64,000 nt of DNA. It comes from Streptomyces sp. Q6. GTDB taxonomy: Bacteria; Actinomycetota; Actinomycetes; Streptomycetales; Streptomycetaceae. The notes under the pieces were generated by a model, which had not been told where the DNA came from, ran no database searches, and saw nothing but the letters and a program-made list of their open reading frames with translations. The position numbers and the translations under genes are program-made. The stretch lies in the NCBI RefSeq assembly GCF_036967205.1, contig NZ_CP146022.1, positions 3,844,001 to 3,908,000 of the forward strand, in the 5' to 3' direction. This document shows, piece after piece, positions 18,758 through 27,108 of this stretch (positions are counted from its first letter, which is position 1; every line of letters starts with the position of its first letter).

Positions 18758-18964
18758 TCAGCCGGCGGCCAGGCGGACCATGTCGGCCTGCGGCCCCTTC
18801 TGGCCCTGCGAGATCTCGAATTCAACTCGCTGACCCTCTTCGAGGGTGCGGTAGCCGTCCATCTGAATCGCGCTGTAGTGGACGAATACATCCGCACCAC
18901 CGTCGACCGCGATGAAGCCGTACCCCTTCTCCGCGTTGAACCACTTGACGGTGCCCTGAGCCAT
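18758..18964 (-). CDS. Cold-shock domain protein
   Basis: 68 residues, one OB-fold cold-shock domain. The RNA-binding motifs are KGYGFIAV (RNP1) and VFVHYSAI (RNP2). It melts RNA secondary structure in the cytoplasm. GGGGAG stands 6 nt before the ATG. The 5' leader of about 110 nt with hairpins fits post-transcriptional temperature control. Monocistronic, between groEL2 and the cysO-thrC operon. Confidence 0.95.
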   Translation of the reverse strand: MAQGTVKWFNAEKGYGFIAVDGGADVFVHYSAIQMDGYRTLEEGQRVEFEISQGQKGPQADMVRLAAG

Positions 18965-19329
18965 GCCTAACTCCCCTATTACTGGCCCTTGCGCGAGACC
19001 ACACTTCGCGGTCCCGGGTCAGACCTCACTCCCCAAAGGGTTTGGGGGTGTGCGCCGGAACGCGTCGACCGCGGCTGAATGTATCTGCCCAACTGCCGTC
19101 TGCAACAGGTCAGTCGGACGAGAATTCTGGGCACGCCCGATCGGGGAAAACGGTCCAACTGGACAGATCCCAGGGCAAGTCGGGCCAGATAAATGCCATA
19201 AAGGGCCCGAAAGGGCTGCGCACTTTGGCTACTTCTTGGCGGGCTTCGGGCGAGAACTCATATGCGCCCGTCATGCACCACTCGGGGAAACGAATCAGGT
19301 TCCCCAACTGTACCGCGCTCAACCATGCA
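18965..19329 (-). promoter_or_regulatory. Cold-shock leader, promoter and otherwise empty spacer
   Basis: Promoter on the minus strand: -35 TTGCAG (19100-19105), 16-bp spacer, -10 TACATT (19078-19083). The leader contains a perfect CCCCAAA-GGG-TTTGGGG hairpin (19031-19047) and a CGCGA...TCGCG pair nearer the gene. From 19106 to 19329 the DNA is less G+C-rich; open frames there lack Streptomyces codon bias and I call no gene. Confidence 0.55.
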
Positions 19330-19368
19330 GAATTGCCCCCTCCGCTTCTCTCGCGGAGGGGGCAATTC
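19330..19368. terminator. Terminator of the thrC-cysO operon
   Basis: Perfect 16-bp stem (19330-19345 with 19353-19368) and 7-nt loop, 29 bp past the cysO-like stop. Confidence 0.88.
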
Positions 19369-19396
19369 ACGTGACTCTGGGTAGAACGGCGAAAGA

Positions 19397-19672
19397 TCAG
19401 CCGCCGGCGACGGCGGGAATGATCGAGACGCCCGCGCCGTCCGGCGTCGCCGTCTCCAGGCCCTGCTCGAAGCGGACGTCGTCGTCGTTGACGTAGACGT
19501 TGACGAAGCGGCGCAGCTTGCCCTGGTCGTCCAGGACGCGGGCGGCGATGCCCGTGTGGTTCTTCTCCAGGTCGGCGATGACCTCGGCGAGCGTGGCGCC
19601 CTGGGCGGGGACCTCCGCCTGGCCGCCGGTGTAGGTGCGGAGGATGGTGGGGATGCGTACGTTGACGCTCAT
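19397..19672 (-). CDS. cysO: MoaD/ThiS-type sulfur carrier, CysO-like
   Basis: 91 residues, ubiquitin-like fold. Ends in the diglycine AVAGG that is adenylated and thiocarboxylated in this family. The central VNVYVNDDDVRFEQGLET segment is typical of actinobacterial CysO, the sulfur donor for a CysM-type cysteine synthase. A role with the threonine synthase upstream is possible only through sharing the transcript. It lies 51 bp after thrC and ends at a strong terminator, so it is probably also under the SAM riboswitch. Confidence 0.82.
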   Translation of the reverse strand: MSVNVRIPTILRTYTGGQAEVPAQGATLAEVIADLEKNHTGIAARVLDDQGKLRRFVNVYVNDDDVRFEQGLETATPDGAGVSIIPAVAGG

Positions 19673-19723
19673 GGCTGGGTGACTCCCGTTCCTACAGGTT
19701 CAGTCGGCTCAGGTGCGGTCGGC

Positions 19724-21025
19724 TCAGTGGTCGGCGGCGAGACCGGCGTCGCGGAACGCGTCGAGGCTCGGCCGGATCGTGGCGGTCGCCTGAGACGAAT
19801 CGGCAACCGCGTCGAGGGTCTTGAGCCCGTCTCCCGTGTTCAGGACGACCGTGGTGAGCGACGGGTCGATGTGGCCCGACTCGATCAGCTTCTTCGCGAC
19901 ACCGAGCGTCACGCCGCCCGCCGTCTCCGCGAAGATGCCCTCCGTCTGGGCGAGCAGCTTGATCGCCTCGACGACCTGCTCGTCGTTCACGTCCTCCACG
20001 GCGCCACCGGTGCGGCGGGCGATGTCGAGCACGTACGGGCCGTCGGCCGGGTTCCCGATCGCAAGGGACTTGGCGATCGTGTTCGGCTTCTGCGGCCGTA
20101 CGACGTCCGTGCCGGCCTTGTACGCCACCGAGACCGGCGAGCAGCCCTCGGCCTGGGCGCCGAAGAGCTTGTACGGCTTGTCCTCGACGAGACCGAGCTT
20201 GATCAGTTCCTGGAGGCCCTTGTCGATCTTCGTGAACTGCGAGCCGGACGCGATCGGGATGACCAGCTGGTCCGGGAGCTGCCAGCCGAGCTGCTCGCAG
20301 ATCTCGTACGCGAGCGTCTTGGAGCCCTCGCCGTAGTACGGGCGCAGGTTCACGTTCACAAAGCCCCAGCCCTCGCCCAGCGGGTCGCCGATGAGCTCGG
20401 AGCAGAAGCGGTTCACGTCGTCGTAGTTGCCCTCGATGGCGACGAGGTCACCGCCGTAGACACCGGCCATGACGACCTTGCCCTGCTCCAGGTCGTGCGG
20501 GATGAACACACAGGAGCGGAAGCCGGCGCGGGCGGCCGCGGCGCCGACGGCGCCGGCCAGGTTGCCGGTGGAGGAGCAGGAGAGGGTGGTGAAGCCGAAG
20601 GCGCGGGCGGCCTCGATGGCCTGCGCGACGACGCGGTCCTTGAACGAGTGGGTCGGGTTGCCGGAGTCGTCCTTGACGAACAACTTGCCCTGCTCGACGC
20701 CGAGTTCACGGGCCAGGTTGTCGGCCTTGACCAGCTGGGTCCAGCCCGGGTTCAGGTTCGGCTTCTCGGCGACGTCGGCCGGGACCGGCAGGAGGGGGGC
20801 GTAGCGCCAGATGTTGGCGGGCCCGGCCTCGATCTGCTTGCGGAGCGCCTCGGGGTCGCCGACGGGAAGGTCGTACGCGACTTCCAGAGGCCCGAAACAC
20901 TCGACGCAGGCGAAGATCGGCCCGAGCGGGAACCGGGCGCCGCACTCGCGGCAGGAGAGGCCCGCGGCGGGACCGAGATCAACGGTCACAGCGGCGGTTT
21001 CGGTGGCGACAGTCTGTACAGCCAT
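19724..21025 (-). CDS. thrC: Threonine synthase
   Basis: 433 residues. PLP enzyme converting O-phosphohomoserine to threonine. The N-terminal zinc-binding-like pairs CREC and CVEC precede the catalytic core; the PLP lysine is in PTHSFKDRVVAQA (about residue 129), and the glycine-rich phosphate loop is CSSTGNLAGAVGAAAA. First gene of a two-gene unit with the CysO-like carrier. A SAM-I riboswitch lies in its leader, so high S-adenosylmethionine is predicted to lower its expression, although thrC sits on the threonine rather than the methionine branch. Confidence 0.95.
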   Translation of the reverse strand: MAVQTVATETAAVTVDLGPAAGLSCRECGARFPLGPIFACVECFGPLEVAYDLPVGDPEALRKQIEAGPANIWRYAPLLPVPADVAEKPNLNPGWTQLVKADNLARELGVEQGKLFVKDDSGNPTHSFKDRVVAQAIEAARAFGFTTLSCSSTGNLAGAVGAAAARAGFRSCVFIPHDLEQGKVVMAGVYGGDLVAIEGNYDDVNRFCSELIGDPLGEGWGFVNVNLRPYYGEGSKTLAYEICEQLGWQLPDQLVIPIASGSQFTKIDKGLQELIKLGLVEDKPYKLFGAQAEGCSPVSVAYKAGTDVVRPQKPNTIAKSLAIGNPADGPYVLDIARRTGGAVEDVNDEQVVEAIKLLAQTEGIFAETAGGVTLGVAKKLIESGHIDPSLTTVVLNTGDGLKTLDAVADSSQATATIRPSLDAFRDAGLAADH

Positions 21026-21075
21026 GAGAGGCGAGGCCCTTTCTCCTCATCTTCCTCGCGGCGCACCTCGCCGCG

Positions 21076-21200
21076 AGACGGATTTGGCACCTTCCCTAGC
21101 CGGGAGCCTCGCGACGTCGACGATGACAGTCACACGAGACCGGCTGGAGGGTTGCCGGGGCTTCAACGGGCCGTATCCCTCTGCCCCTCTGGATGAGCGG
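21076..21200 (-). promoter_or_regulatory. SAM-I (S-box) riboswitch in the thrC leader
   Basis: Conserved S-box blocks in order, read on the minus strand: CTCATCCAGAGGGGCAGAGG (near 21197), GGCCCGTTGAAGCCCCGGCA followed by ACC (kink-turn side), and GGTGCCAAATCCG (21079-21091). The aptamer is about 120 nt. A perfect 9-bp hairpin, CTCGCGGCG/CGCCGCGAG, follows immediately (21054-21076) and is the likely expression platform, perhaps acting with the GAGGAG near the start codon. Assigned to SAM-I rather than SAM-IV from these blocks. Confidence 0.85.
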
Positions 21201-21358
21201 TATTCGGTTGTGTGTCATGCGGTGATGCGCGGCGGCGACCCCGACATGCGATGGTCACCGGCCTTGTTCAAGACTGTAACCGACGCCCTGGACCCTTGAG
21301 ATAGTCGTCCGAACCGCGAGATGGATCACATCCCCCGCACCGTGAGGAGCCGCGCAAC

Positions 21359-22306
21359 GTGCTGGAAGAAGTCGAGCGCTGGCTGAGCAGGCGCTCCTGG
21401 TCCGTGGCCGACCGCCCCCTGCACCAGCTGATCGCCGCGAAACGGGCGTCGGGCCGGACGGTGAGTGTCGTCCTGCCCGCGCTGAACGAGGAGGGGACGG
21501 TCGGCGAGATCGTCTCGGTGATCCGGCGCGAGCTGATGACGGAGGCCGCTCCGCTCGTCGACGAGATCGTCGTGGTCGACTCCGGCTCCACGGACCGCAC
21601 GTCCGAGGTGGCCGCGGCGGCCGGCGCGCGCGTCGAGCACCGCGACGCGATCCTGCCGCGCGTCCCGGCCAGGCCAGGCAAGGGTGAGGTGCTGTGGCGT
21701 TCCCTGCTCGTCACTTCGGGTGACATCGTCTGCTTCGTCGACGCGGACCTGAAGGAGTTCTCGGCGGACTTCGTCTCCGGGATCATCGGGCCGCTGCTCA
21801 CCGACCCGGGCGTGGACTTCGTCAAGGCGATGTACGACCGGCCGCTGGCCGGCGCGGCGGGCCAGGGCGGGCGCGTGACGGAGCTGATGGCGCGGCCGAT
21901 CCTCAATCTGCACTGGCCCCAACTCGCCGGATTCGTCCAGCCGTTGGGCGGCGAGTACGCGGCCAGGCGCTCCCTGCTGGAACAGCTGCCGTTCCCCGTC
22001 GGCTACGGGGTGGAGCTCGGCCTGCTGGTGGACGCGCTGCACACCGTGGGCCTGGACGCGCTCGCCCAGGTCGACGTGGGGGTCAGGATCCACCGGCACC
22101 AGGACGGGCAGGCGCTCGGCCGGATGGCCGCGGCGATCTACCGCACCGCGCAGTTGCGGCTCGCGCGCGGGCATCTGGTGCGTCCGGTGCTCACCCAGTT
22201 CGAGCGCGGCGAGGACGGGTTCGAGCCGCGGACGTACGCGGTGGACACCGAGGAGCGGCCCCCGATGACCGAAATCAGTGAGTACGCGGAGCGTCGCGTG
22301 GCGTAA
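21359..22306 (+). CDS. gpgS: Glucosyl-3-phosphoglycerate synthase
   Basis: 315 residues, GT2/GT81-type glycosyltransferase. Transfers glucose from a nucleotide sugar to 3-phosphoglycerate, first step toward glucosylglycerate and methylglucose polysaccharides. N-terminal fold SVVLPALNEEGTVGEIVSVI; the metal-binding motif is in VCFVDADLKEF; the acceptor region is FVQPLGGEYAARRSLLEQLP. GTG 21359 with GAGGAG about 10 nt upstream. Divergent from thrC and followed by a surface-protein gene. Confidence 0.88.
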   Translation: MLEEVERWLSRRSWSVADRPLHQLIAAKRASGRTVSVVLPALNEEGTVGEIVSVIRRELMTEAAPLVDEIVVVDSGSTDRTSEVAAAAGARVEHRDAILPRVPARPGKGEVLWRSLLVTSGDIVCFVDADLKEFSADFVSGIIGPLLTDPGVDFVKAMYDRPLAGAAGQGGRVTELMARPILNLHWPQLAGFVQPLGGEYAARRSLLEQLPFPVGYGVELGLLVDALHTVGLDALAQVDVGVRIHRHQDGQALGRMAAAIYRTAQLRLARGHLVRPVLTQFERGEDGFEPRTYAVDTEERPPMTEISEYAERRVA

Positions 22307-22344
22307 TCCGTAGATCATCATGCATTTTGCCTAAATTGCCCTTT

Positions 22345-24426
22345 ATGTGGTTCAGACAGCTCAAGGGCACCGCGGCCTTCGCCGCCACGGCCGCACTCGC
22401 GGGTTCGCTGATCGGTGCCGCCGCGGTCCCGGCCGCGGCGGACGTCGTCTCCCCCTTCGCCAAGCGCTACGACGAGTCGATCTACGGCGACTTCACGACC
22501 ATCGGCAACACCGTGATGGGCTGTCCGACGACCGCCGACGACATGCCCGCACGCTGCGCCGTCGCCGCGAACGGCGAGGGCAAGGACAACAACAACACCT
22601 TCGTCATGGAGCGGATCAACCGGGCGGGGACGACCGACGGCTACGGGTCGAGCACCGGCCGGGTCACCGTCCCGCCCGGCGCGAAGGTCGCCTACGCCCG
22701 CCTCTTCTTCGGCGGCAACGACGGCACGTACAAGGGCCCCAGCGGCGCCCAGCTCAAGCGCTGCGACATCTCCGGCGCGGACGTGCAGCCCTCCCCCGGC
22801 GACCCGCTCGCCGCGGTCCCGGTGGTCGGCGTGAACGGCACGGCGCCGAGCGAGGTCACCCCGCGGAACCTGGTGCGGGACCCGGCGAGCACCAGCGGCC
22901 CGCACTACTACACCGGCGAGGCCGACGTCACGAACCTGTTCAGCGGGGTCACCGGGACCGGCGCCCCGATCCCCGTCGCCGTCGGCGACATCTGGGCGCC
23001 GACCGGCAAGGGCTGCGTCGCGGGCTGGTCGATGACCGTCGTCTACAAGTACGACGCGCCGAACGACGACTACGCGCCCGACCGCCGCAACGTGTACATC
23101 TACGGCGGCCACGTCCTCCAGCGCTCCACGTCAGCGGCCACCACGGTCACCGTCGACGGCTTCTACCGGACCTCGGGCAGGCCCCGGGCGAGCGTCACCG
23201 CGTACGAGGGCGACTGGAACACCCCCGGCGACAGGTTCGCGGTCGGCGGGCAGAACATCACCGAGACGCACACCGGCAACACCAACAACTTCTTCATCTC
23301 CGAGGACGACGGTGCCCTCGACCCGAAGATGCGCAACAACCTGAGCATCGACGCGAAGGAGTTCGACGTCTCGGGCGGCGCCACCCGGGCCGCCGTCCAG
23401 GCGGAACCGATCCCGGTCGGCGCGACCTCGACCACGCTGAGCTTCTCCACCAAGGGCGACACCTACGTCCCCTCCGCGTTCGCGCTGTCCGTCCCGGTGC
23501 CCGACCTGGAGATCACCAAGACGGCGAGCCCGAGCCAGGTGCGGCCGGGCGACACGGTGACGTACACGGTCGCGGCCCACAACATCAGCAAGCTGGACTA
23601 CCCGAACGCCAAGTTCACCGACGACCTCGGCGAGAACCTCGACGACGCGACGTACAACGGCGACGCGAAGGCGAGCGTCGGAGACGTCTCCTACACCGCT
23701 CCGAAGATCAGCTACACCGGTGACATCCCGGCCGGTGAGACGGCCACCATCACGTACTCGGTGAAGATCAACGACCCGGTCAGCGGCGACGGCAGGCTCA
23801 CCAACAACATCGTCGCCGACACCCCCCGCACCAACTGCGAGGACGGCTCCACGGACCCGAAGTGCGGCATCGCGCCCGTCGTCGAGGAGCCGCCCGCGCC
23901 CACCCCGGGCCTGGAGATCGTCCACCAGCCGCAGACGCCGTCCGCGCCCCCGTGCGCGACGGTCAAGGACACCATCACGGTCCGCAACACCGGCGACCGG
24001 CCGCGCGCGGACGCCACGATCTCCTGGCCCGCGAAGAACTTCACCGGCACCCCGACCGCCTCGTCGGGCACCCTCACCAGGAAGGGCTCGGCCTTCTTCT
24101 GGACCGGCGACGTGCCCGCCCACGGCAAGGTCGTGATCAAGGGCGCCGTGAAGATCTCCTGCACCCCCGGCGCCGTCACCGTGATCCCGGTGACCGGCGA
24201 GGTGTCGCACACCAACTGCGCCGCCCGCTCCCGCGGCGGCGACGACCCGTGCACCGCGGTCGTCGTCACCGAGCGCCGACAGGCCAGGCCCGTGCCGCCG
24301 GCCTCCGGCGAGGAGCTGGCCGAGACCGGTTCCGGCTCGCACACGCTGCTCTACGGCGGGCTCGCCGTGTCGCTGTGCGGACTCGGCGCCCTGGTCCTCG
24401 CGGCGGTCCGCGGCCGCAAGGACTGA
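22345..24426 (+). CDS. Sortase-anchored surface protein with DUF11 repeat
   Basis: About 693 residues. N-terminal export signal, a large N-terminal domain, then a DUF11-type beta module (LEITKTASPSQVRPGDTVTY) and a second similar module (TVKDTITVRNTGDRPRADAT), a Pro-rich spacer, and at the C-terminus LAETG (658-662), a hydrophobic segment and a basic RGRKD tail. LAXTG is the class E sortase signal of Streptomyces, so the protein should be linked to the cell wall. Function unknown. The start is uncertain: TTG 22327 also works and neither has a clear ribosome-binding site. Confidence 0.8.
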   Translation: MWFRQLKGTAAFAATAALAGSLIGAAAVPAAADVVSPFAKRYDESIYGDFTTIGNTVMGCPTTADDMPARCAVAANGEGKDNNNTFVMERINRAGTTDGYGSSTGRVTVPPGAKVAYARLFFGGNDGTYKGPSGAQLKRCDISGADVQPSPGDPLAAVPVVGVNGTAPSEVTPRNLVRDPASTSGPHYYTGEADVTNLFSGVTGTGAPIPVAVGDIWAPTGKGCVAGWSMTVVYKYDAPNDDYAPDRRNVYIYGGHVLQRSTSAATTVTVDGFYRTSGRPRASVTAYEGDWNTPGDRFAVGGQNITETHTGNTNNFFISEDDGALDPKMRNNLSIDAKEFDVSGGATRAAVQAEPIPVGATSTTLSFSTKGDTYVPSAFALSVPVPDLEITKTASPSQVRPGDTVTYTVAAHNISKLDYPNAKFTDDLGENLDDATYNGDAKASVGDVSYTAPKISYTGDIPAGETATITYSVKINDPVSGDGRLTNNIVADTPRTNCEDGSTDPKCGIAPVVEEPPAPTPGLEIVHQPQTPSAPPCATVKDTITVRNTGDRPRADATISWPAKNFTGTPTASSGTLTRKGSAFFWTGDVPAHGKVVIKGAVKISCTPGAVTVIPVTGEVSHTNCAARSRGGDDPCTAVVVTERRQARPVPPASGEELAETGSGSHTLLYGGLAVSLCGLGALVLAAVRGRKD

Positions 24427-24448
24427 CCCCCTCCCGCAGGGCGTTGTA

Positions 24449-24480
24449 TACGGCCGGGCTCCTGATGGAGCCCGGCCGTA
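24449..24480 (+). terminator. Terminator after the surface-protein gene
   Basis: Perfect 14-bp stem with a TGAT loop, 23 bp after the stop codon and just before otsA. Confidence 0.88.
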
Positions 24481-24516
24481 CGTTTGAGCGTTTCCGGGGT
24501 GGGCTAGTTTCGGCTT

Positions 24517-25899
24517 ATGGCTTCCACGCATGGTGCTGCTGAGGTTCTCGTCGCGTCCAACCGCGGCCCCGTCTCCTACGCGGTCGGCGACGACGGATCG
24601 ATCGAGACGAAGCGCGGCGGAGGCGGACTCGTCTCCGCCCTGAGCGTCGTCGACGACAAACTGTGGGTGTGCGCAGCCCTCGACGACGGCGACCGCGAGG
24701 CGGTGCGCCGCGGGGTCGCCGAGCCGGGCGTGCGGATGCTGGACATCGACGCCGACGTGTACGCGGACGCGTACAACGGGGTCGCGAACTCGGTGCTGTG
24801 GTTCGTGCACCACATGCTCTACCAGACGCCTCTGGAGCCGTCGTTCGGCACGGACTTCCGCCGCCGCTGGGCGTCGTACGAGGCGTACAACCGGGCCTTG
24901 GCGCAGGCGCTCGCGCAGGAGGCGGCGCCGGGCGCGACGGTCGTCGTCCAGGACTACCACCTGGCGCTGGTCCCGGGGATGCTGCGCGAGCTGCGGGACG
25001 ATCTGCGGATCGGCCACTTCTCGCACACGCCGTGGGCGCCCGTCGACTACTTCCGGATGCTGCCCGACGACATCGCCGAGCAGCTGCTGCGCGGGATGCT
25101 GGGCGCGGACCGGCTGGCCTTTCTGACCCGCCGCTGGGCGGACGCCTTCACCGACTGCTGTACGCGGATCCTCGGGGGCACGTCCGGCACCCGGATCGGC
25201 GTGCACGGGCTCGGCGCCGACGCGGACTTCCTGCGCGAGCGGGCGCACCGCGACGACGTCGGGGAGCGGCTCACGGCGCTGCGCGAGCAGGTGGGCGAGG
25301 ACCGCAAGGTGATCGTGCGGGTCGACCGCACGGAGCTGTCGAAGAACATCGTGCGCGGCCTGCACGCCTTCGAACTCCTCCTGGAGACCCGCCCCGAGTG
25401 GCGCGAGAAGGTCGTCCACGTGGCGTTCGCGTACCCGTCGCGGCAGGACCTCGCGGTGTACCGGGACTACACGGCCGAGGTGTCGCGGGTGGCGCAGGCC
25501 ATCAACTCCCGCTTCGGTACGGAGGGTTGGACGCCGGTGATCCTCCATGTGAAGGACGACTTCGCGCGCTCCCTCGCGGCGTACCGGCTCGCGGACGTGG
25601 CGCTGGTGAACCCGATCAGGGACGGCATGAACCTGGTCGCGAAGGAGGTCCCGGTGGTCTCCGACGACGGCTGCGTCCTGGTGCTCTCGCGGGAGGCGGG
25701 GGCGTACGAGGAACTGGGCGAGGACGCGCTCGTCGTCAACCCGTACGACGTGACGGGGACCGCGGCCGCGCTGGGCGCCGCGCTGGCCATGCCGGAGGAC
25801 GAGCGGGCGCAGCGCACGAAGCGGCTGGCCGGCGCGGCGACCGCGCTGCCCCCGGGGCAGTGGTTCCTGGACCAGCTGGAGGCCCTGAAGGCGGAGTAG
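24517..25899 (+). CDS. otsA: Trehalose-6-phosphate synthase
   Basis: 460 residues, GT20. Joins UDP- or GDP-glucose to glucose-6-phosphate. Family landmarks: N-terminal SNRGPVSYAV, VVVQDYHLALVPGMLR, HFSHTPWAPVDYF, the core IVRVDRTELSKNI and the nucleotide-binding LVNPIRDGMNLVAKE. With otsB facing it at 25996 it makes trehalose, a main osmolyte and spore sugar. Preceded closely by a terminator, so it has its own promoter. Confidence 0.95.
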   Translation: MASTHGAAEVLVASNRGPVSYAVGDDGSIETKRGGGGLVSALSVVDDKLWVCAALDDGDREAVRRGVAEPGVRMLDIDADVYADAYNGVANSVLWFVHHMLYQTPLEPSFGTDFRRRWASYEAYNRALAQALAQEAAPGATVVVQDYHLALVPGMLRELRDDLRIGHFSHTPWAPVDYFRMLPDDIAEQLLRGMLGADRLAFLTRRWADAFTDCCTRILGGTSGTRIGVHGLGADADFLRERAHRDDVGERLTALREQVGEDRKVIVRVDRTELSKNIVRGLHAFELLLETRPEWREKVVHVAFAYPSRQDLAVYRDYTAEVSRVAQAINSRFGTEGWTPVILHVKDDFARSLAAYRLADVALVNPIRDGMNLVAKEVPVVSDDGCVLVLSREAGAYEELGEDALVVNPYDVTGTAAALGAALAMPEDERAQRTKRLAGAATALPPGQWFLDQLEALKAE

Positions 25900-25952
25900 G
25901 CGCCGGGCCCCGGCGCCCTTGCCGGTGGGGATGCGTCGGCGGGTGCCGCGCC

Positions 25953-25984
25953 GTGGTGACTGGTCGCGCGGCGCCCCGCGCCCC
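25953..25984. repeat. Dispersed repeat, TGGTCGCGCGG type
   Basis: About 32 bp with the pattern G-T-G-N-C-TGGTCGCGC followed by CCCCGCGCCCC, between convergent otsA and otsB. A second copy is at 42628-42656; the pattern is widespread in Streptomyces intergenic DNA. Confidence 0.6.
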
Positions 25985-25995
25985 GTGCGCCCGCC

Positions 25996-26829
25996 CTACC
26001 GGGCCAGATCGCGCAGCAGACCCACCACGGCCGCGGGACCGTCGAGGACCAGGTCCGCGCGCTCCGCCAGCTCCGTGATCACCGTGTCCGCCGCCACGAG
26101 CAGGCCGGGCACCCCGTCCGAGCGGAGCTTCTCGACCGCCGCGAACGCCGGGAGGTCGCCGAGGTCGTCACCCGCGTAGAGCACCGACTCGGCACCGATC
26201 TCGCGGACGTACTCGGTGAGTGCCACGCCCTTGTCCACGCCCGGCGGGCGCAGCTCCAGGACCATGCGGCCGGGCTCGACCACCAGGCCGTGCCGCGCCG
26301 CGAGGTCGGACAGCGGGCGGCGGAGCGTCTCGAACGCCCCCTGCGGGTCGGACGCGCGGCGGGTGTGGACCGCCACGGCGCGGCCCTTCTCCTCGACGTA
26401 CGTGTCGTGCCAGAGGTGCAGGTCGGCCAGGACGCCGGGGAGCTCGGAGCGGACCGCGGCGACCCCGGGGTGCGGGGCGGGCGCGTGCACCGTGCCCGTG
26501 ACGGCGTCCCAGCGCTCGGCGCCGTAGTGGCCGAGGACCACGAGGTGTTCGAGGCCGGGCACCCCCGCGAAGCCGCCGTGGCGGACGGCGACGCCCGCGG
26601 GCCGGCCGGTGATCACCGCGATGGAGGCCACCCGCGGCGCGAGCGCGGCGAGCGCGGCGACGGCGTCCGGGTGCGCGCGGGCCTGATCGGGGTCCGGCAC
26701 GATCGGCGCCAGGGTCCCGTCGAAGTCCAGGGCGATGACGGCGCGGTCCGGGCGGGCGACGATGGCGGCGAGGCCGTCCCGTCCGGCGGCCGTGCGCGGG
26801 CTCATGAGGTGGTCATGATGACTGGCCAT
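25996..26829 (-). CDS. otsB: Trehalose-6-phosphate phosphatase
   Basis: 277 residues, HAD superfamily. Nucleophile motif IALDFDGTLAPIVPD (residues about 31-46), cap-region residues around HGGFAGVPG, and the late acid motif ESVLYAGDDLGDLPAF. Completes trehalose synthesis by removing phosphate from the OtsA product. Convergent with otsA, with about 95 bp and a dispersed repeat between them. ATG at 26829; an internal ATG at 26805 is an alternative. Confidence 0.92.
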   Translation of the reverse strand: MASHHDHLMSPRTAAGRDGLAAIVARPDRAVIALDFDGTLAPIVPDPDQARAHPDAVAALAALAPRVASIAVITGRPAGVAVRHGGFAGVPGLEHLVVLGHYGAERWDAVTGTVHAPAPHPGVAAVRSELPGVLADLHLWHDTYVEEKGRAVAVHTRRASDPQGAFETLRRPLSDLAARHGLVVEPGRMVLELRPPGVDKGVALTEYVREIGAESVLYAGDDLGDLPAFAAVEKLRSDGVPGLLVAADTVITELAERADLVLDGPAAVVGLLRDLAR

Positions 26830-26861
26830 GCGACGACGATAGCCCCGTCGGGGGAACGGGG

Positions 26862-27107
26862 TCAGCGCAGACCGCGCCGGTCCTCACGGACCCGCCGCAA
26901 CCGGTTCACCGTCACGGGCGCCTCCTCCAGCGCCCGGGGATCGTCCAGCAGCGCGTTCAGGAGCTGGTAGTAGCGGACCGGCGCCAGGTCGAGCTCCTCG
27001 CGGATGGCCCGCTCCTTCGCGCCCGGTGACGCGAAACCGCGGCCCTCGAACGCGAGCAGCGCGCGCTCGCGCGCGCCCAGAGGGGGTCGTGGGTCCATGC
27101 CCGTCAC
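26862..27107 (-). CDS. DUF3263 domain protein
   Basis: 81 residues: LGARERALLAFEGRGFASPG, then AKERAIREELDLAPVRYYQL, then a basic tail. Small actinobacterial DUF3263 family with a helix-turn-helix-like core, function unknown. GTG 27107 or ATG 27098 as start; it begins 2 bp after the end of the solute-binding protein gene, so it may be co-transcribed with it. Confidence 0.82.
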   Translation of the reverse strand: MTGMDPRPPLGARERALLAFEGRGFASPGAKERAIREELDLAPVRYYQLLNALLDDPRALEEAPVTVNRLRRVREDRRGLR

Positions 27108-27108
27108 G

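Noticed and set aside
19042-19374. Open frames on both strands in the cold-shock upstream spacer
   Set aside because: They lack Streptomyces third-position G/C bias, overlap the promoter and terminator hairpins, and show no recognisable family or ribosome-binding site.
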